Shown: positions 48,941 to 58,522, counted from the stretch's first letter. The stretch: 64,000 bases of DNA from Youxingia wuxianensis (GCF_014385085.1 NZ_JACRTD010000010.1:4277-68276); one strand, 5' to 3'. A program made the numbers and translations. The notes: generated by a model not told the origin, from the sequence alone.

Positions 48941-50233
48941 ATGAATTTGAATACATTGGTGATAAAAAATGCTCATGTTATTGATCCTTCTCAAAAAATA
49001 GATGATATCTGTGATGTAATGATAATCCATGGGAAAATTGAGAAGTTGGGAAAGGATCTGCCCGACGACGGCCGGCAGACGCTGGACGCCAGCGGGCTGG
49101 TGATGGCGCCGGGGCTGGTGGATATGCATGTGCATCTGCGGGACCCAGGATACACCCACAAGGAAGATATTATTACCGGATGCAATGCGGCGGCAGCGGG
49201 AGGAGTTACCTCCATCGCTTGCATGCCAAACAGCAACCCGGTGTGCGATCATCCGGATGTGGTGAAATATATTTTGGGCCGTGCCCAGCATGCCAAAGCC
49301 AAGGTATATCCGGTAGCGGCGATTACTAAAAGCTTAAAAAGCGAGGAGCTTGCCGACATACCCGCCCTGCGAAGCGCCGGGGCGATTGGAATCAGCGACG
49401 ACGGAAAACCGGTGGCAAACCATCAGTTGATGCTTCAGGCGCTGCGCTGCGGGAGCAGCGAAGGGATATGCGTTATCTGTCACGCGGAAGATTTAAATAT
49501 TGTAAGTAAAGGAATTATGCATAAAGGAGAGATTAGCGCTCGGCTGAAAGTACAGGGGATTGACAGGGCCAGCGAGGACTGCGATACCGCGGCAATGGTT
49601 GCTTTGGCCGCCGCTTCCCATACGCGGGTGCATATTGCCCACGTAAGTACAAAAGGTTCGGTAGAAATTATACGGGATGCGAAAGCGCGGGGGGTGCAGG
49701 TAAGCTGCGAGACAGCGCCTCATTATTTCTCCCTTACCCATGAGATGCTGTTAGAAAGGGACGCCAACTACCGAATGAACCCGCCTTTGCGGGAAGAAGA
49801 AGATAAACAGGCGATTATCCGGGGAATACAGGATGGAACGATCGATTGTATCGCTACTGACCATGCGCCTCATACCGTCTATGAAAAAGCGGATTTTGAA
49901 AGCGCGCCCAATGGAGTAATCGGATTGGAAACCTCTCTGGCGGCAGGATTGACCTATCTGGTTCATCCGGGGCTGATCAGCCTCAACCGCCTGATTGAAA
50001 TGATGACGATCAAACCGGCAAATATTCTGCGAATTAACGCCGGGTCTTTAAAAGAAGGGATGCCTGCGGATTTGGTGCTGTTTGATCCAAAGTATCCATG
50101 GGTAGTAAACAAGGAAAAGTTTTGTTCTAAATCTCAGAACACCTGTTTTGATAAAGCAAAAATGACCGGCCGGGTCCGCTACACCTTCCTGGACGGGCAG
50201 ATGGTTTACCAATATACGGAGGAGGACGCGTAA
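48941..50233 (+). CDS. pyrC: Dihydroorotase
   Basis: Cyclises carbamoyl aspartate to dihydroorotate in pyrimidine synthesis. The 430-residue class I enzyme has the metal-binding DMHVHLRDPG (near residues 55-64), a KEDIITG segment, and the CIATDHAPH signature with the catalytic Asp. The ATG at 48941 has GGGAGGG close upstream; a TTG two codons later has better spacing and is an alternative. First structural gene of pyrC-pyrF-carA-carB. Confidence 0.96.
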   Translation: MNLNTLVIKNAHVIDPSQKIDDICDVMIIHGKIEKLGKDLPDDGRQTLDASGLVMAPGLVDMHVHLRDPGYTHKEDIITGCNAAAAGGVTSIACMPNSNPVCDHPDVVKYILGRAQHAKAKVYPVAAITKSLKSEELADIPALRSAGAIGISDDGKPVANHQLMLQALRCGSSEGICVICHAEDLNIVSKGIMHKGEISARLKVQGIDRASEDCDTAAMVALAAASHTRVHIAHVSTKGSVEIIRDAKARGVQVSCETAPHYFSLTHEMLLERDANYRMNPPLREEEDKQAIIRGIQDGTIDCIATDHAPHTVYEKADFESAPNGVIGLETSLAAGLTYLVHPGLISLNRLIEMMTIKPANILRINAGSLKEGMPADLVLFDPKYPWVVNKEKFCSKSQNTCFDKAKMTGRVRYTFLDGQMVYQYTEEDA

Positions 50234-51154
50234 TTGAAAAAGCTAATAGAAAAGATCATCCAGACAAAAAATCCGACGGTGGTAGGTTTGGATCCGACCC
50301 TGGATTACATCCCCCAGTATTTAAAACAAAAGTACTTTGAAGAGTATGGTTATACTTTGAAAGGCGCGGCGAAAGCGTACTACGCGTTCAATAAAAAAAT
50401 TATCAACGCTATCTGTGACATTGTCCCGGCGGTAAAACCGCAATGTGCTTACTATGAAGCTCTGGGCTGGCAGGGAATGAAAACCCTGGCAAAAACTATC
50501 CAGTATGCCCGATCCAAGGGAATGTATGTAATTACCGATGGCAAGCGAAATGATATCGGTTCTACCATGCAGGCTTACGCCACCGCCCATTTGGGACAGA
50601 TATCTGTCGATGGGGTGCAAACGCCGGCCTTTGGCGCGGATGCGCTGACAGTAAACGGTTATCTGGGCACCGATGGGATATCACCGCTTCTTTCCGTCAT
50701 GAATGAGGATCAGGGGATTTTTGTTTTGGTAAAAACCTCCAACCCTTCCTCCGGAGAGCTGCAGGATCAAAAAATTGGAGAAAACAGCGTATATGCGGTT
50801 ATGGGAGATATGTGTGAAAAATGGGGGGAAGGTTCCATTGATCCATATGGTTATTCACAGGTAGGAGCAGTAGTGGGGGCTACCTATCCCCAACAGTTAG
50901 GCGAACTGCGAAGACGATTGCCTCACACCTTCTTTTTGGTGCCGGGTTATGGGGCCCAGGGCGGCGGAGCGAAGGATGTGGCTGGCGCTTTTGACGAAAA
51001 TGGGCTGGGAGGCATTGTAAATTCCTCCCGGGCGATACTCACCGCGTGGAAAAAAGAGGGAAGCGACGGGGTAGACTTCGCAGAGACTGCCCGCCGGGAA
51101 GCGCTTCGTATGAAAGAGGATATTATTTCGGTAATTGCGCCGATAAAAGGGTAA
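50234..51154 (+). CDS. pyrF: Orotidine 5'-phosphate decarboxylase, type 2
   Basis: Final step to UMP. The 306-residue protein is of the longer type 2 family, with the catalytic Asp-Lys-Asp set in ITDGKRNDIGSTM. It starts at TTG (50234) immediately after the pyrC TAA; GGAGG (50221-50225) lies at correct spacing within the end of pyrC, so the TTG start is firm. Confidence 0.95.
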   Translation: MKKLIEKIIQTKNPTVVGLDPTLDYIPQYLKQKYFEEYGYTLKGAAKAYYAFNKKIINAICDIVPAVKPQCAYYEALGWQGMKTLAKTIQYARSKGMYVITDGKRNDIGSTMQAYATAHLGQISVDGVQTPAFGADALTVNGYLGTDGISPLLSVMNEDQGIFVLVKTSNPSSGELQDQKIGENSVYAVMGDMCEKWGEGSIDPYGYSQVGAVVGATYPQQLGELRRRLPHTFFLVPGYGAQGGGAKDVAGAFDENGLGGIVNSSRAILTAWKKEGSDGVDFAETARREALRMKEDIISVIAPIKG

Positions 51155-51201
51155 TTTACCAGGCAGGCGGAAAACCTGCTTATAGATAGGGAGGCAAGTG
51201 T

Positions 51202-52314
51202 ATGCAGATTTTAGAAAACAGCAAAAAAGCATATCTTCTGCTGGCGGATGGAACGGTGTTTGAGGGGCTTTCAGTAGGGGCCCAGGGCACCACTATAGGA
51301 GAAGTGGTGTTTACTACCGGTATGACCGGGTATCAGGAGACACTGACCGACCCGAGCTATTACGGGCAGATTGTTACCCAGACTTTTCCGCTGATTGGAA
51401 ACTATGGGGTCAATCATTTCGATGGGGAATCGAACAAGTGCTATTTGAAAGGATATATCATCCGGGAATGGTGCGAAGTTCCCAGCAACTTCCGTATGGA
51501 AGGGACGATTGCAGAGTTTTTGAAAGAAAATAATGTGATCGGCATTTATGACATTGACACTCGGGCGCTTACCCGGAAAATTCGGGAATACGGTGTGATG
51601 AACGGTATGATCACCGATCAGGACGTGTATGCCAATAAACAGACCCTCTTACAAGAGATCAACGCCTTTGAAATTAAAGACGCGATCAGATCGGTTTCTA
51701 TAGAGCAGCCGGTAAAATACGAATGTGAACATCCTGAGTTTGAAGTAGCCTTGTTGGATTATGGTTACAAACGCAATATTCGCCGTTCCCTTTTAATGAG
51801 AAACTGTAATGTGACGGCAGTGCCCTGTACCACGACCGCAGCCCAGCTCAAAGAAATGGGCGTGGACGGGGTGATGCTCTCCAACGGACCAGGAGATCCT
51901 CAGGAGGACAAAGATATTATCAACAATCTCCAAGAGATTTTGCAGATGGGACTGCCGGTGTTCGGTATCTGCTTAGGCCATCAGCTTACAGCCCTTGCCA
52001 GCGGCGGGACGACGCAAAAATTAAAATATGGCCATCGGGGCGCCAATCAACCGGTAATTGATCTGGAAAGCGGTACCACTTATGTAACCAGCCAAAATCA
52101 CGGCTATGAGGTAGTGGCTGCTTCCATTAAACCGGAAATAGGCACGGTCAGCCATATTAATGCCAATGATCGCAGCTGCGAAGGCGTGGAATATAAAAAT
52201 AAGAATATTTTTACCGTCCAGTTCCATCCGGAAGCCTGCGGAGGCCCGGCGGATACTGGCTACTTGTTTGATCATTTTATCACTAGGATGCGCTGTATAA
52301 AGGAGGGAAAATAG
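51202..52314 (+). CDS. carA: Carbamoyl-phosphate synthase small subunit
   Basis: Glutaminase subunit supplying ammonia to CarB. The 370-residue protein has the N-terminal CarA domain (FTTGMTGYQETLTDPSY) and a class I amidotransferase domain with nucleophile Cys in FGICLGHQ and FHPEA. Its position in a pyr operon suggests it is the pyrimidine-dedicated form (PyrAA). AGGGAGG precedes the ATG. One base separates its stop from the carB start. Confidence 0.97.
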   Translation: MQILENSKKAYLLLADGTVFEGLSVGAQGTTIGEVVFTTGMTGYQETLTDPSYYGQIVTQTFPLIGNYGVNHFDGESNKCYLKGYIIREWCEVPSNFRMEGTIAEFLKENNVIGIYDIDTRALTRKIREYGVMNGMITDQDVYANKQTLLQEINAFEIKDAIRSVSIEQPVKYECEHPEFEVALLDYGYKRNIRRSLLMRNCNVTAVPCTTTAAQLKEMGVDGVMLSNGPGDPQEDKDIINNLQEILQMGLPVFGICLGHQLTALASGGTTQKLKYGHRGANQPVIDLESGTTYVTSQNHGYEVVAASIKPEIGTVSHINANDRSCEGVEYKNKNIFTVQFHPEACGGPADTGYLFDHFITRMRCIKEGK

Positions 52315-52315
52315 A

Positions 52316-55300
52316 ATGCCGCTTCGTGAAGATATAAAAAAAGTATTAGTCATCGGCTCAGGCCCGATTGTTATCGGCCAGGCGGCGGAATTTGATTACG
52401 CAGGAACCCAGGCCTGCCGCGCTTTGCGGGAAGAGGGGCTGGAAGTTGTGCTGATCAACTCCAATCCAGCGACTATCATGACTGACAAAGCAATGGCGGA
52501 TAAAATCTATATCGAGCCGCTGACGCTGGATGTGGTAAAGCGGGTGATTGAAATTGAACGTCCAGACAGCGTGCTTTCCACCCTGGGCGGGCAGACGGGG
52601 CTCACTTTGTCAATGCAGCTTGCAAAAGAGGGCTTTTTAGAAAAAATGGGAGTCAAGCTCCTGGGGGCAAATCCGGAAACTATCGATAAAGCCGAGGATC
52701 GTCAGATTTTTAAAGATACTATGGAAAGCATCGGTCAGCCCTGTATCCCCTCCAAAGTGGTCACGACTGTGGAGGACGCTATGTCCTTTGCCCAAGAGAT
52801 TGGCTATCCTGTCATTGTACGTCCGGCCTTTACTTTGGGAGGCAGCGGCGGCGGTATTGCTCAGACGCCCCAGGAACTTCATGAAATTTGCGAGGGCGGA
52901 TTGCGGCTATCCCCCATTACTCAGGTGCTGATTGAAAAATGTATTTCCGGCTGGAAGGAAATTGAGTTTGAAGTGATCCGGGACCGCAAGAACAACACCA
53001 TTACTGTATGCTCCATGGAAAACGTAGATCCGGTGGGCGTGCATACAGGGGACAGCATCGTTGTGGCGCCGGCAGTTACCCTGGCGGATAAAGAGTATCA
53101 AATGCTGCGCACGGCGGCTATTGATATTGTAAAGGCCCTGGGAGTGGAGGGCGGATGCAACTGCCAGTTTGCTCTGCGCCCAGATAGCTTTGAATATGCG
53201 GTTATCGAGGTAAATCCCCGTGTGTCCCGTTCTTCGGCTTTGGCCTCCAAGGCTACCGGCTATCCGATTGCCAAGGTGGCCGCCAAAATTGCGATCGGCT
53301 ATACCTTGGATGAAATTGTAAATGCGGTGACAGGCAAGACATACGCCTGCTTTGAGCCAACAATCGATTATATCGTGGTGAAATTCCCCAAGTGGCCGTT
53401 TGATAAGTTTGTCTACGGAAAACGAACTTTGGGCACCCAGATGAAAGCGACAGGAGAGGTGATGGCGATTGGCACCTCTTTTGAACAGGCCATGATGAAA
53501 GCGGTGCGTTCTATCGAGTTGGGACTGGATACTCTCAATGTAAAGAAATTGGAAGAGAAAACCGATGAGCAAATTGTAGAAATGCTCTACAAATGCGACG
53601 ATGAACGTATCTTTGTGGTATTTGAGGCGTTAAAGAGGGGCGTTTCCCTGGATACAATTTTTGAAATTACCAAGATCGACCGGTGGTTCACCGGAAAACT
53701 GAAAAATCTGGTGGATTTGCAGAACTATCTTCAGGAAGGTAACTTGGACAGCCACAAATATAATATAGCGAAAAAATATGGTTTTCTGGATAAGACCATC
53801 CAGCGGCTCAGCGGCTGTGAGGTTACCCAGGAGATGAAACGGTATGCTTCCTTTAAAATGGTAGATACCTGCGCCGCAGAATTTTCCGCTGAGACGCCGT
53901 ACTTCTATTCCACTTTTGATCAGGAGAATGAGGCGGCCCAGTTTATCCAGCACCATAACTCCGGGAAAAAGAAGGTGCTGGTAATCGGGTCCGGACCTAT
54001 CCGTATCGGACAGGGAATTGAGTTTGATTACTGTTCAGTACATTGTGTGTGGGCGCTGAAAGAAGAAGGGTATGAAGCGATCATCGCAAACAACAATCCG
54101 GAAACGGTTTCCACCGACTTTGACACCTCCGACCGGCTGTATTTTGATCCGCTGACCCCAGAGGATGTGGACAGTATCCTGGAAACGGAAAAACCCTGGG
54201 GCGTAGTGGTACAGTTTGGCGGACAGACGGCCATTAAGCTGACAAAACATTTGATGGAAAAAGGGGTTAATATCCTGGGGACCAGCGCCGACAGCATTGA
54301 CGCGGCGGAGGATAGGGAACGGTTTGACCAGCTGCTGGAAAAGTGCAATATTCCTCGTCCGGCGGGACATACGGTGTTTACTTCTGACGAAGCTCTGAAG
54401 GCTGCCAACGACTTAGGTTATCCTGTGCTTTTGCGTCCTTCCTATGTGTTGGGCGGGCAGAATATGATTATCGCCTACAATGACGCAGACGTGGTGGAGT
54501 ATATGAATATCATTACTTCCCATATGATTGAAAATCCGGTGCTGATCGATAAATATATGATGGGCAAAGAGATCGAAGTGGACGCTATCTGCGACGGATA
54601 TGATTATCTTATTCCGGGTATTATGGAGCATATTGAACGAGCCGGCGTCCATTCCGGAGACAGTATTTCTGTCTATCCTGCCCAGACCCTTTCTCAGAAG
54701 ATGAAGGCCGCTTTGATTGATTATACCGGCCGCCTTGCAAGGGAACTAAAAGTAGTCGGCTTGGTAAATATCCAGTATGTCATTTATAACGATCAGGTAT
54801 ATGTCATAGAGGTAAACCCTCGTTCTTCCCGTACGGTACCGTATATCAGCAAGGTTACCGGAGTTCCTATGGTGGATATTGCCACCAAAATCATGCTGGG
54901 CTATAAACTGGCAGATATGGGGTATGGTTCCGGATTATATCCGGAAGGGGATTATGTAGCGGTGAAAGTTCCTGTGTTCAGCTTTGAGAAGCTCCATGAT
55001 GTGGATACTGCTTTGGGGCCGGAAATGAAATCTACCGGTGAAGTTTTGGGCATCGCCAAAACGTTCGAGGACGCGCTGCTCAAAGGACTGGTGTCTGCCG
55101 GATATAAGATGAAGAAGGACGGCGGCGTACTGATTACAGTGAAAAACTCCGATCAGATTGAGGCCATCCCCTTAGCGGAAAAATTTGAAAAGATGGGATT
55201 TACTTTGTACGCCACCCCAGGCACCGCTCTGGTGCTTAATCAGCATATGATCGCGACCAACTCGGTGCGTAAGCTGGGCTTTCCGCCGCCGAATATTTAC

Positions 55301-55513
55301 GATCTGTTTGAATCAGGAAAAGTGGATTATGTAATCTCCACTTCCGCCAAAGGAAGAATGCCCGCCCGCCATTCAGTGCAGATGCGGCGTAAGGCGGTGG
55401 AGTTGGCTATTCCTACTCTCACTTCCTTGGATACTGCTAACGCCCTGGCAAATTGTTTGATGATGGAACGGACCATCGATGACGTGGAACTGGTGGACAT
55501 CGTCCATATATAG
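52316..55513 (+). CDS. carB: Carbamoyl-phosphate synthase large subunit
   Basis: Makes carbamoyl phosphate from bicarbonate, ammonia and two ATP. The 1065-residue protein shows the internal duplication of two ATP-grasp halves; KVLVIGSGPIVIGQAAEFDY near the N-terminus is repeated as KVLVIGSGPIRIGQGIEFDY near residue 550. The C-terminal 130 residues are the MGS-like allosteric domain. It is the last gene of the operon; pyrB, pyrD, pyrE and pyrK are not in this window. Confidence 0.98.
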   Translation: MPLREDIKKVLVIGSGPIVIGQAAEFDYAGTQACRALREEGLEVVLINSNPATIMTDKAMADKIYIEPLTLDVVKRVIEIERPDSVLSTLGGQTGLTLSMQLAKEGFLEKMGVKLLGANPETIDKAEDRQIFKDTMESIGQPCIPSKVVTTVEDAMSFAQEIGYPVIVRPAFTLGGSGGGIAQTPQELHEICEGGLRLSPITQVLIEKCISGWKEIEFEVIRDRKNNTITVCSMENVDPVGVHTGDSIVVAPAVTLADKEYQMLRTAAIDIVKALGVEGGCNCQFALRPDSFEYAVIEVNPRVSRSSALASKATGYPIAKVAAKIAIGYTLDEIVNAVTGKTYACFEPTIDYIVVKFPKWPFDKFVYGKRTLGTQMKATGEVMAIGTSFEQAMMKAVRSIELGLDTLNVKKLEEKTDEQIVEMLYKCDDERIFVVFEALKRGVSLDTIFEITKIDRWFTGKLKNLVDLQNYLQEGNLDSHKYNIAKKYGFLDKTIQRLSGCEVTQEMKRYASFKMVDTCAAEFSAETPYFYSTFDQENEAAQFIQHHNSGKKKVLVIGSGPIRIGQGIEFDYCSVHCVWALKEEGYEAIIANNNPETVSTDFDTSDRLYFDPLTPEDVDSILETEKPWGVVVQFGGQTAIKLTKHLMEKGVNILGTSADSIDAAEDRERFDQLLEKCNIPRPAGHTVFTSDEALKAANDLGYPVLLRPSYVLGGQNMIIAYNDADVVEYMNIITSHMIENPVLIDKYMMGKEIEVDAICDGYDYLIPGIMEHIERAGVHSGDSISVYPAQTLSQKMKAALIDYTGRLARELKVVGLVNIQYVIYNDQVYVIEVNPRSSRTVPYISKVTGVPMVDIATKIMLGYKLADMGYGSGLYPEGDYVAVKVPVFSFEKLHDVDTALGPEMKSTGEVLGIAKTFEDALLKGLVSAGYKMKKDGGVLITVKNSDQIEAIPLAEKFEKMGFTLYATPGTALVLNQHMIATNSVRKLGFPPPNIYDLFESGKVDYVISTSAKGRMPARHSVQMRRKAVELAIPTLTSLDTANALANCLMMERTIDDVELVDIVHI

Positions 55514-55557
55514 AACGCTTTTTTGGCACCTTTTTATAAAGGAATCAAAATGTTCTT

Positions 55558-55597
55558 AAAAAATCCCGGAAGGATTTTTGGCCTTCCGGGATTTTTT
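55558..55597 (+). terminator. Terminator of the pyrimidine operon
   Basis: aaatcccggaagg / ccttccgggattt stem with 8-nt loop followed by TTT, 45 bases after carB. It is also usable by the converging small gene. Confidence 0.92.
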
Positions 55598-55605
55598 CGA
55601 GAAAG

Positions 55606-55767
55606 TTACTGGCGGAAATCCTCCAGAGGAAAAAAATTTCCATGCAAAACGGCTAACAGATGCAGATAGTCGGACAGGATTCCCTCTATCGGAACTCCTG
55701 TCCTTTGGGAAAGCTCTTCATACAAAGGCAGGTCGGTTTCCTGTAAAGCGACAGTGAAAGTTCTCAT
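55606..55767 (-). CDS. 53-residue ribbon-helix-helix-like protein
   Basis: A short frame starting at ATG 55765-55767 (TTTTTGGAGGG just upstream) and ending TAA at 55606-55608. The sequence MRTFTVALQETDLPLYEEL followed by SQRTGVPIEGILSDYLHLL has the strand-helix-helix pattern of ribbon-helix-helix DNA-binding proteins. It has a consensus-like promoter and is divergent from another small RHH-like gene. Function is unknown; family assignment is by pattern only. Confidence 0.6.
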   Translation of the reverse strand: MRTFTVALQETDLPLYEELSQRTGVPIEGILSDYLHLLAVLHGNFFPLEDFRQ

Positions 55768-55814
55768 AAGCCCTCCAAAAATATTGAGTCAAAAATGCGT
55801 CAATTTTATTTCTC

Positions 55815-55843
55815 ATTATAATAGGGCGCTATAATGTCGTCAA
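55815..55843 (-). promoter_or_regulatory. Promoter and direct repeats between the two small RHH-like genes
   Basis: On the minus strand TTGACG (55838-55843) and TATAAT (55815-55820) are 17 bp apart. The motif CGTCAAT occurs at 55798-55804 and 55838-55844, both preceded by AATG with 0-1 intervening base, so a regulator bound there would cover the -35. A second TATAAT (55830-55835) may serve the plus-strand gene. Confidence 0.6.
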
Positions 55844-55866
55844 TACTTAGTTAGGAGGGCGTCATT

Positions 55867-56046
55867 ATGAAGGATAATCTTTCGCGATATACCCTGCGAA
55901 TTGGCAAACCAATATTGGATAAGCTGGAATATATAGCCAAATACGAAGGCAGAAGCAAAAATAAGGAGATTGAAAGACTGATTAAACGGCATATCGAACA
56001 GTTTGAAAAAGAACATGGTCCCATCGACTTAGAACCATCCACCTAA
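55867..56046 (+). CDS. 59-residue Arc-like ribbon-helix-helix protein
   Basis: A short frame from ATG 55867 (after AGGAGGG) to TAA 56044-56046. SRYTLRIGKPILDKLEYIA and KYEGRSKNKEIERLIKRHI form a canonical beta-strand plus two-helix ribbon-helix-helix fold, as in Arc/MetJ and antitoxin proteins. No toxin-like gene follows. Codon use and ribosome site support coding. It probably dimerises and autoregulates the shared spacer. Confidence 0.75.
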   Translation: MKDNLSRYTLRIGKPILDKLEYIAKYEGRSKNKEIERLIKRHIEQFEKEHGPIDLEPST

Positions 56047-56118
56047 TAAATCCCCGGCAGAGTTCTTTGGACTCTGCCAGGGATTTTGAAAAGTTTTTTG
56101 GACTTTTTTATAAGGGAC

Positions 56119-57474
56119 TTAGAGTTTAAACTCCTTTTGTGTATCAGCCAGAGCAGCGTCCATACGGGAAATTACCTGATCCATTTCTTCTTTGGTAATC
56201 ACAGCCGCGGGTTCGAAACGCACACATTTCGCGTTAACAAGGGTGCCGGCGGTGAGTACGCCTCGGGAGAACATCCCTTTTGCCACGCTGTAACCAACAT
56301 CGCTGGTGCAGAATTCTACCGCCAGCATAAGCCCCACACCACGGACGTCGTGGATGACAGTAGGATATTTTTTTCTAAGCTGCTCCAGACCGGATTTCAG
56401 ATATACACCTTTTTCACGGCACTGGCCGGGAACGTCATGCTCCAACATATATTTAATTGTGGCCAAAGCCGCCGAACAGCAGATAGGATTTCCGCCGAAG
56501 GTGGGAGACCCCAGCAGCCACGGATTATCCACCAGCTCCTGATTCCACATAGACGGTTTACAGATGATACCGGTGATAGGCATAATACCGCCTCCGAAGG
56601 CCTTGCCGTAAGTCATAATATCCGGGGTAACGCCTTCCGCTTCGCACCGCCACATCGTACCGGTGCGTCCCATGCCGCATTGGATCTCATCGAAAATAAG
56701 GGCTACGCCGGTTTCGTCACAGATTTTGCGCACCTGAGCCAGATACCCTTCTGGGGGGACAATTACGCCAGCCTCTCCCTGGATAGGTTCCAGGATTACG
56801 GCGGCGACTTTTTCGCCAACCGCCTGCAGATTATGGATGGCTTTGTACACGTCCTGCGCGCAGCCGTATTCTACATGCTGTACCTGCTGTACCATAGGGG
56901 TGTATGGAACACGATAGGTGCTTTTGCCTCCCATGGAAATAGCCCCCATGGATTTCCCATGAAACGCGCCTACGGTAGAGATGTACCATCTTCCACCGGT
57001 GGCGATACGAGCCAGCTTCAGCGCCATTTCTACTGCTTCAGCGCCGCCGTTGGTAAAGAAACAATACTTCAGTTCGCCGGGGGTAATATCTGCCACAGCT
57101 TTCGCAAGATAACCCCGCAGAGGATCCAATAACTCTTGGGAATGAAGAGCTTGGTGTTCTAACTGGGCTTTCACCGTATCCATAATTTCTGGATTGCGGT
57201 GTCCGCAAGTATAAATTCCAAAGCCGCCCAGGCAATCGATAAACTCTTCCCCATACAGGCCAGTGCAAACAGAGTCATGATCAGACCACTCTACTACTGC
57301 TGCATTGGTGGAAACAGATTTGCGGTATTTCAGCCAGCCGGGACTGACATAGTTATCAAAGTAGTCCAGGGTATCCTGAGTGATCGTCTTTTTTTCTTTG
57401 TCGGTCAGGCGTTCGCTATGGATATAGCCTAATACCTTATCCAATTCGTTTATGATCGTTTTTTTGTTCTCCAT
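56119..57474 (-). CDS. patA: Putrescine (or related diamine) aminotransferase, class III
   Basis: A 451-residue PLP-dependent class III aminotransferase closest in pattern to YgjG/PatA, which converts putrescine to 4-aminobutanal. It shows FFTNGGAEAVEMALKLAR, the PLP Asp in LIFDEIQCGMGRTG and the Schiff-base Lys in MTYGKAFGGG. Ornithine or acetylornithine aminotransferase is an alternative. The start MENKK (57474) is chosen; the frame stays open for 29 more codons upstream through a hairpin, without a ribosome site. It is divergent from a LuxR-type regulator. Confidence 0.88.
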   Translation of the reverse strand: MENKKTIINELDKVLGYIHSERLTDKEKKTITQDTLDYFDNYVSPGWLKYRKSVSTNAAVVEWSDHDSVCTGLYGEEFIDCLGGFGIYTCGHRNPEIMDTVKAQLEHQALHSQELLDPLRGYLAKAVADITPGELKYCFFTNGGAEAVEMALKLARIATGGRWYISTVGAFHGKSMGAISMGGKSTYRVPYTPMVQQVQHVEYGCAQDVYKAIHNLQAVGEKVAAVILEPIQGEAGVIVPPEGYLAQVRKICDETGVALIFDEIQCGMGRTGTMWRCEAEGVTPDIMTYGKAFGGGIMPITGIICKPSMWNQELVDNPWLLGSPTFGGNPICCSAALATIKYMLEHDVPGQCREKGVYLKSGLEQLRKKYPTVIHDVRGVGLMLAVEFCTSDVGYSVAKGMFSRGVLTAGTLVNAKCVRFEPAAVITKEEMDQVISRMDAALADTQKEFKL

Positions 57475-57775
57475 CAAAATCATCCTTTCCACATTTGCGC
57501 ATAAAACAAAAAATGACGTAATCTGCCTATCGAAGGATCGCAGATACGTCATTGTATACATTGTTATGCAATATTCAGTTTTATCTCTAGATCAAATTAT
57601 ATTCGGTTTGAATATTAATTTCAATGACTTATTAAGAGTGTTTTTATGGTTAAAAAGAAGAATAAATAATTAAAAATATGTAAAAATTACTTATTTTTAG
57701 GTAAATATTTTATATATACATAAAGATCAAATTATGCTAAAAATATATAAAAGGATAGCTGGGGAGGGGTATCGT
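57475..57775. promoter_or_regulatory. Divergent regulatory region between patA and the LuxR-type gene
   Basis: A 301-base A/T-rich spacer. A hairpin aatgacgtaatctgc / gcagatacgtcatt (57512-57526 and 57540-57553, one bulged base) is followed on the minus strand by T6 (57508-57513), an intrinsic-terminator shape 35 bases before the patA start. The 12-mer AGATCAAATTAT occurs twice in direct orientation (57589-57600 and 57724-57735), a candidate operator pair. Confidence 0.55.
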
Positions 57776-58522
57776 ATGCAAAACAATGAGTTTTTACTGA
57801 TCAATAATATTATTTATCAGATATACAGTATTTCGGATTTTAATAGCATGCGGGCTGCGGTCCTTGGCTTATTGCGATTATTAGTACCCAATACCGCCGC
57901 CAGCATTCTGGTGGCGGACTGCAGGGGAGAAGAAAAACTGCTTTGCGACCCGGTGTGCGTCCCTCAGGAGTTTTTCGGCGCGGAAACTAGCTATTTTTCC
58001 CTTGAAGAAAAGGACTATACCCGGTGGATGATGCTCAGCGGCAGCTGCATGTTGGTGAGAGATACGGATTTGATGCCGGAGGAGCAGAGAATAAAAACCG
58101 AATTATATCAAAAATGGTATGCGCCTTGGGGCGTTCACTATTCTCTGCAGTTAAGTATTGTATATGAAGGACGGTTTTTAGGAGTGCTTTCCCTTTATCG
58201 TTCCAAAGAAGAAGGAGATTTCACGGACAACGAGATGTTTTTTTTGAAAGGGCTCAGCGACCATCTGAACTTGCGGTTTGGACGGCACTTTGCCAGCCAG
58301 GAAGAAGAGAAATTTCCACAGCAGAAACTCTCTTCACTTTCCCGGGAACACCAGCTTACCCGCCGGGAAAGTGAAGTGCTGGCTCGGGTGCTGCAAGGAC
58401 TTGATAACGGGCAGATTGCCCAGGAGATGTGCATCAGTGTATTTACGGTGAAAAAGTATCTTCAAAACCTGTATCAGAAAATGGAGGTTTCCGGACGATG
58501 GGAATTGTTCCGGCTAAAATAA
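57776..58522 (+). CDS. LuxR-family regulator with GAF-like sensor domain
   Basis: A 248-residue protein. Residues about 10-165 have the alpha/beta pattern of a GAF domain, and residues about 185-245 form a LuxR helix-turn-helix (LTRRESEVLARVLQGLDNGQ, ISVFTVKKYLQNLYQKM). The ATG at 57776 follows GGGGAGGGG; an in-frame ATG at 57734 lies in the spacer repeat and is rejected. Divergence from patA makes it the likely regulator of polyamine catabolism, by inference. Confidence 0.87.
   Translation: MQNNEFLLINNIIYQIYSISDFNSMRAAVLGLLRLLVPNTAASILVADCRGEEKLLCDPVCVPQEFFGAETSYFSLEEKDYTRWMMLSGSCMLVRDTDLMPEEQRIKTELYQKWYAPWGVHYSLQLSIVYEGRFLGVLSLYRSKEEGDFTDNEMFFLKGLSDHLNLRFGRHFASQEEEKFPQQKLSSLSREHQLTRRESEVLARVLQGLDNGQIAQEMCISVFTVKKYLQNLYQKMEVSGRWELFRLK

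Noticed and set aside
56086..57132. 348-residue open frame antisense to patA
   Set aside because: Shadow frame opposite a well-supported aminotransferase; no ribosome site and no recognisable protein features.
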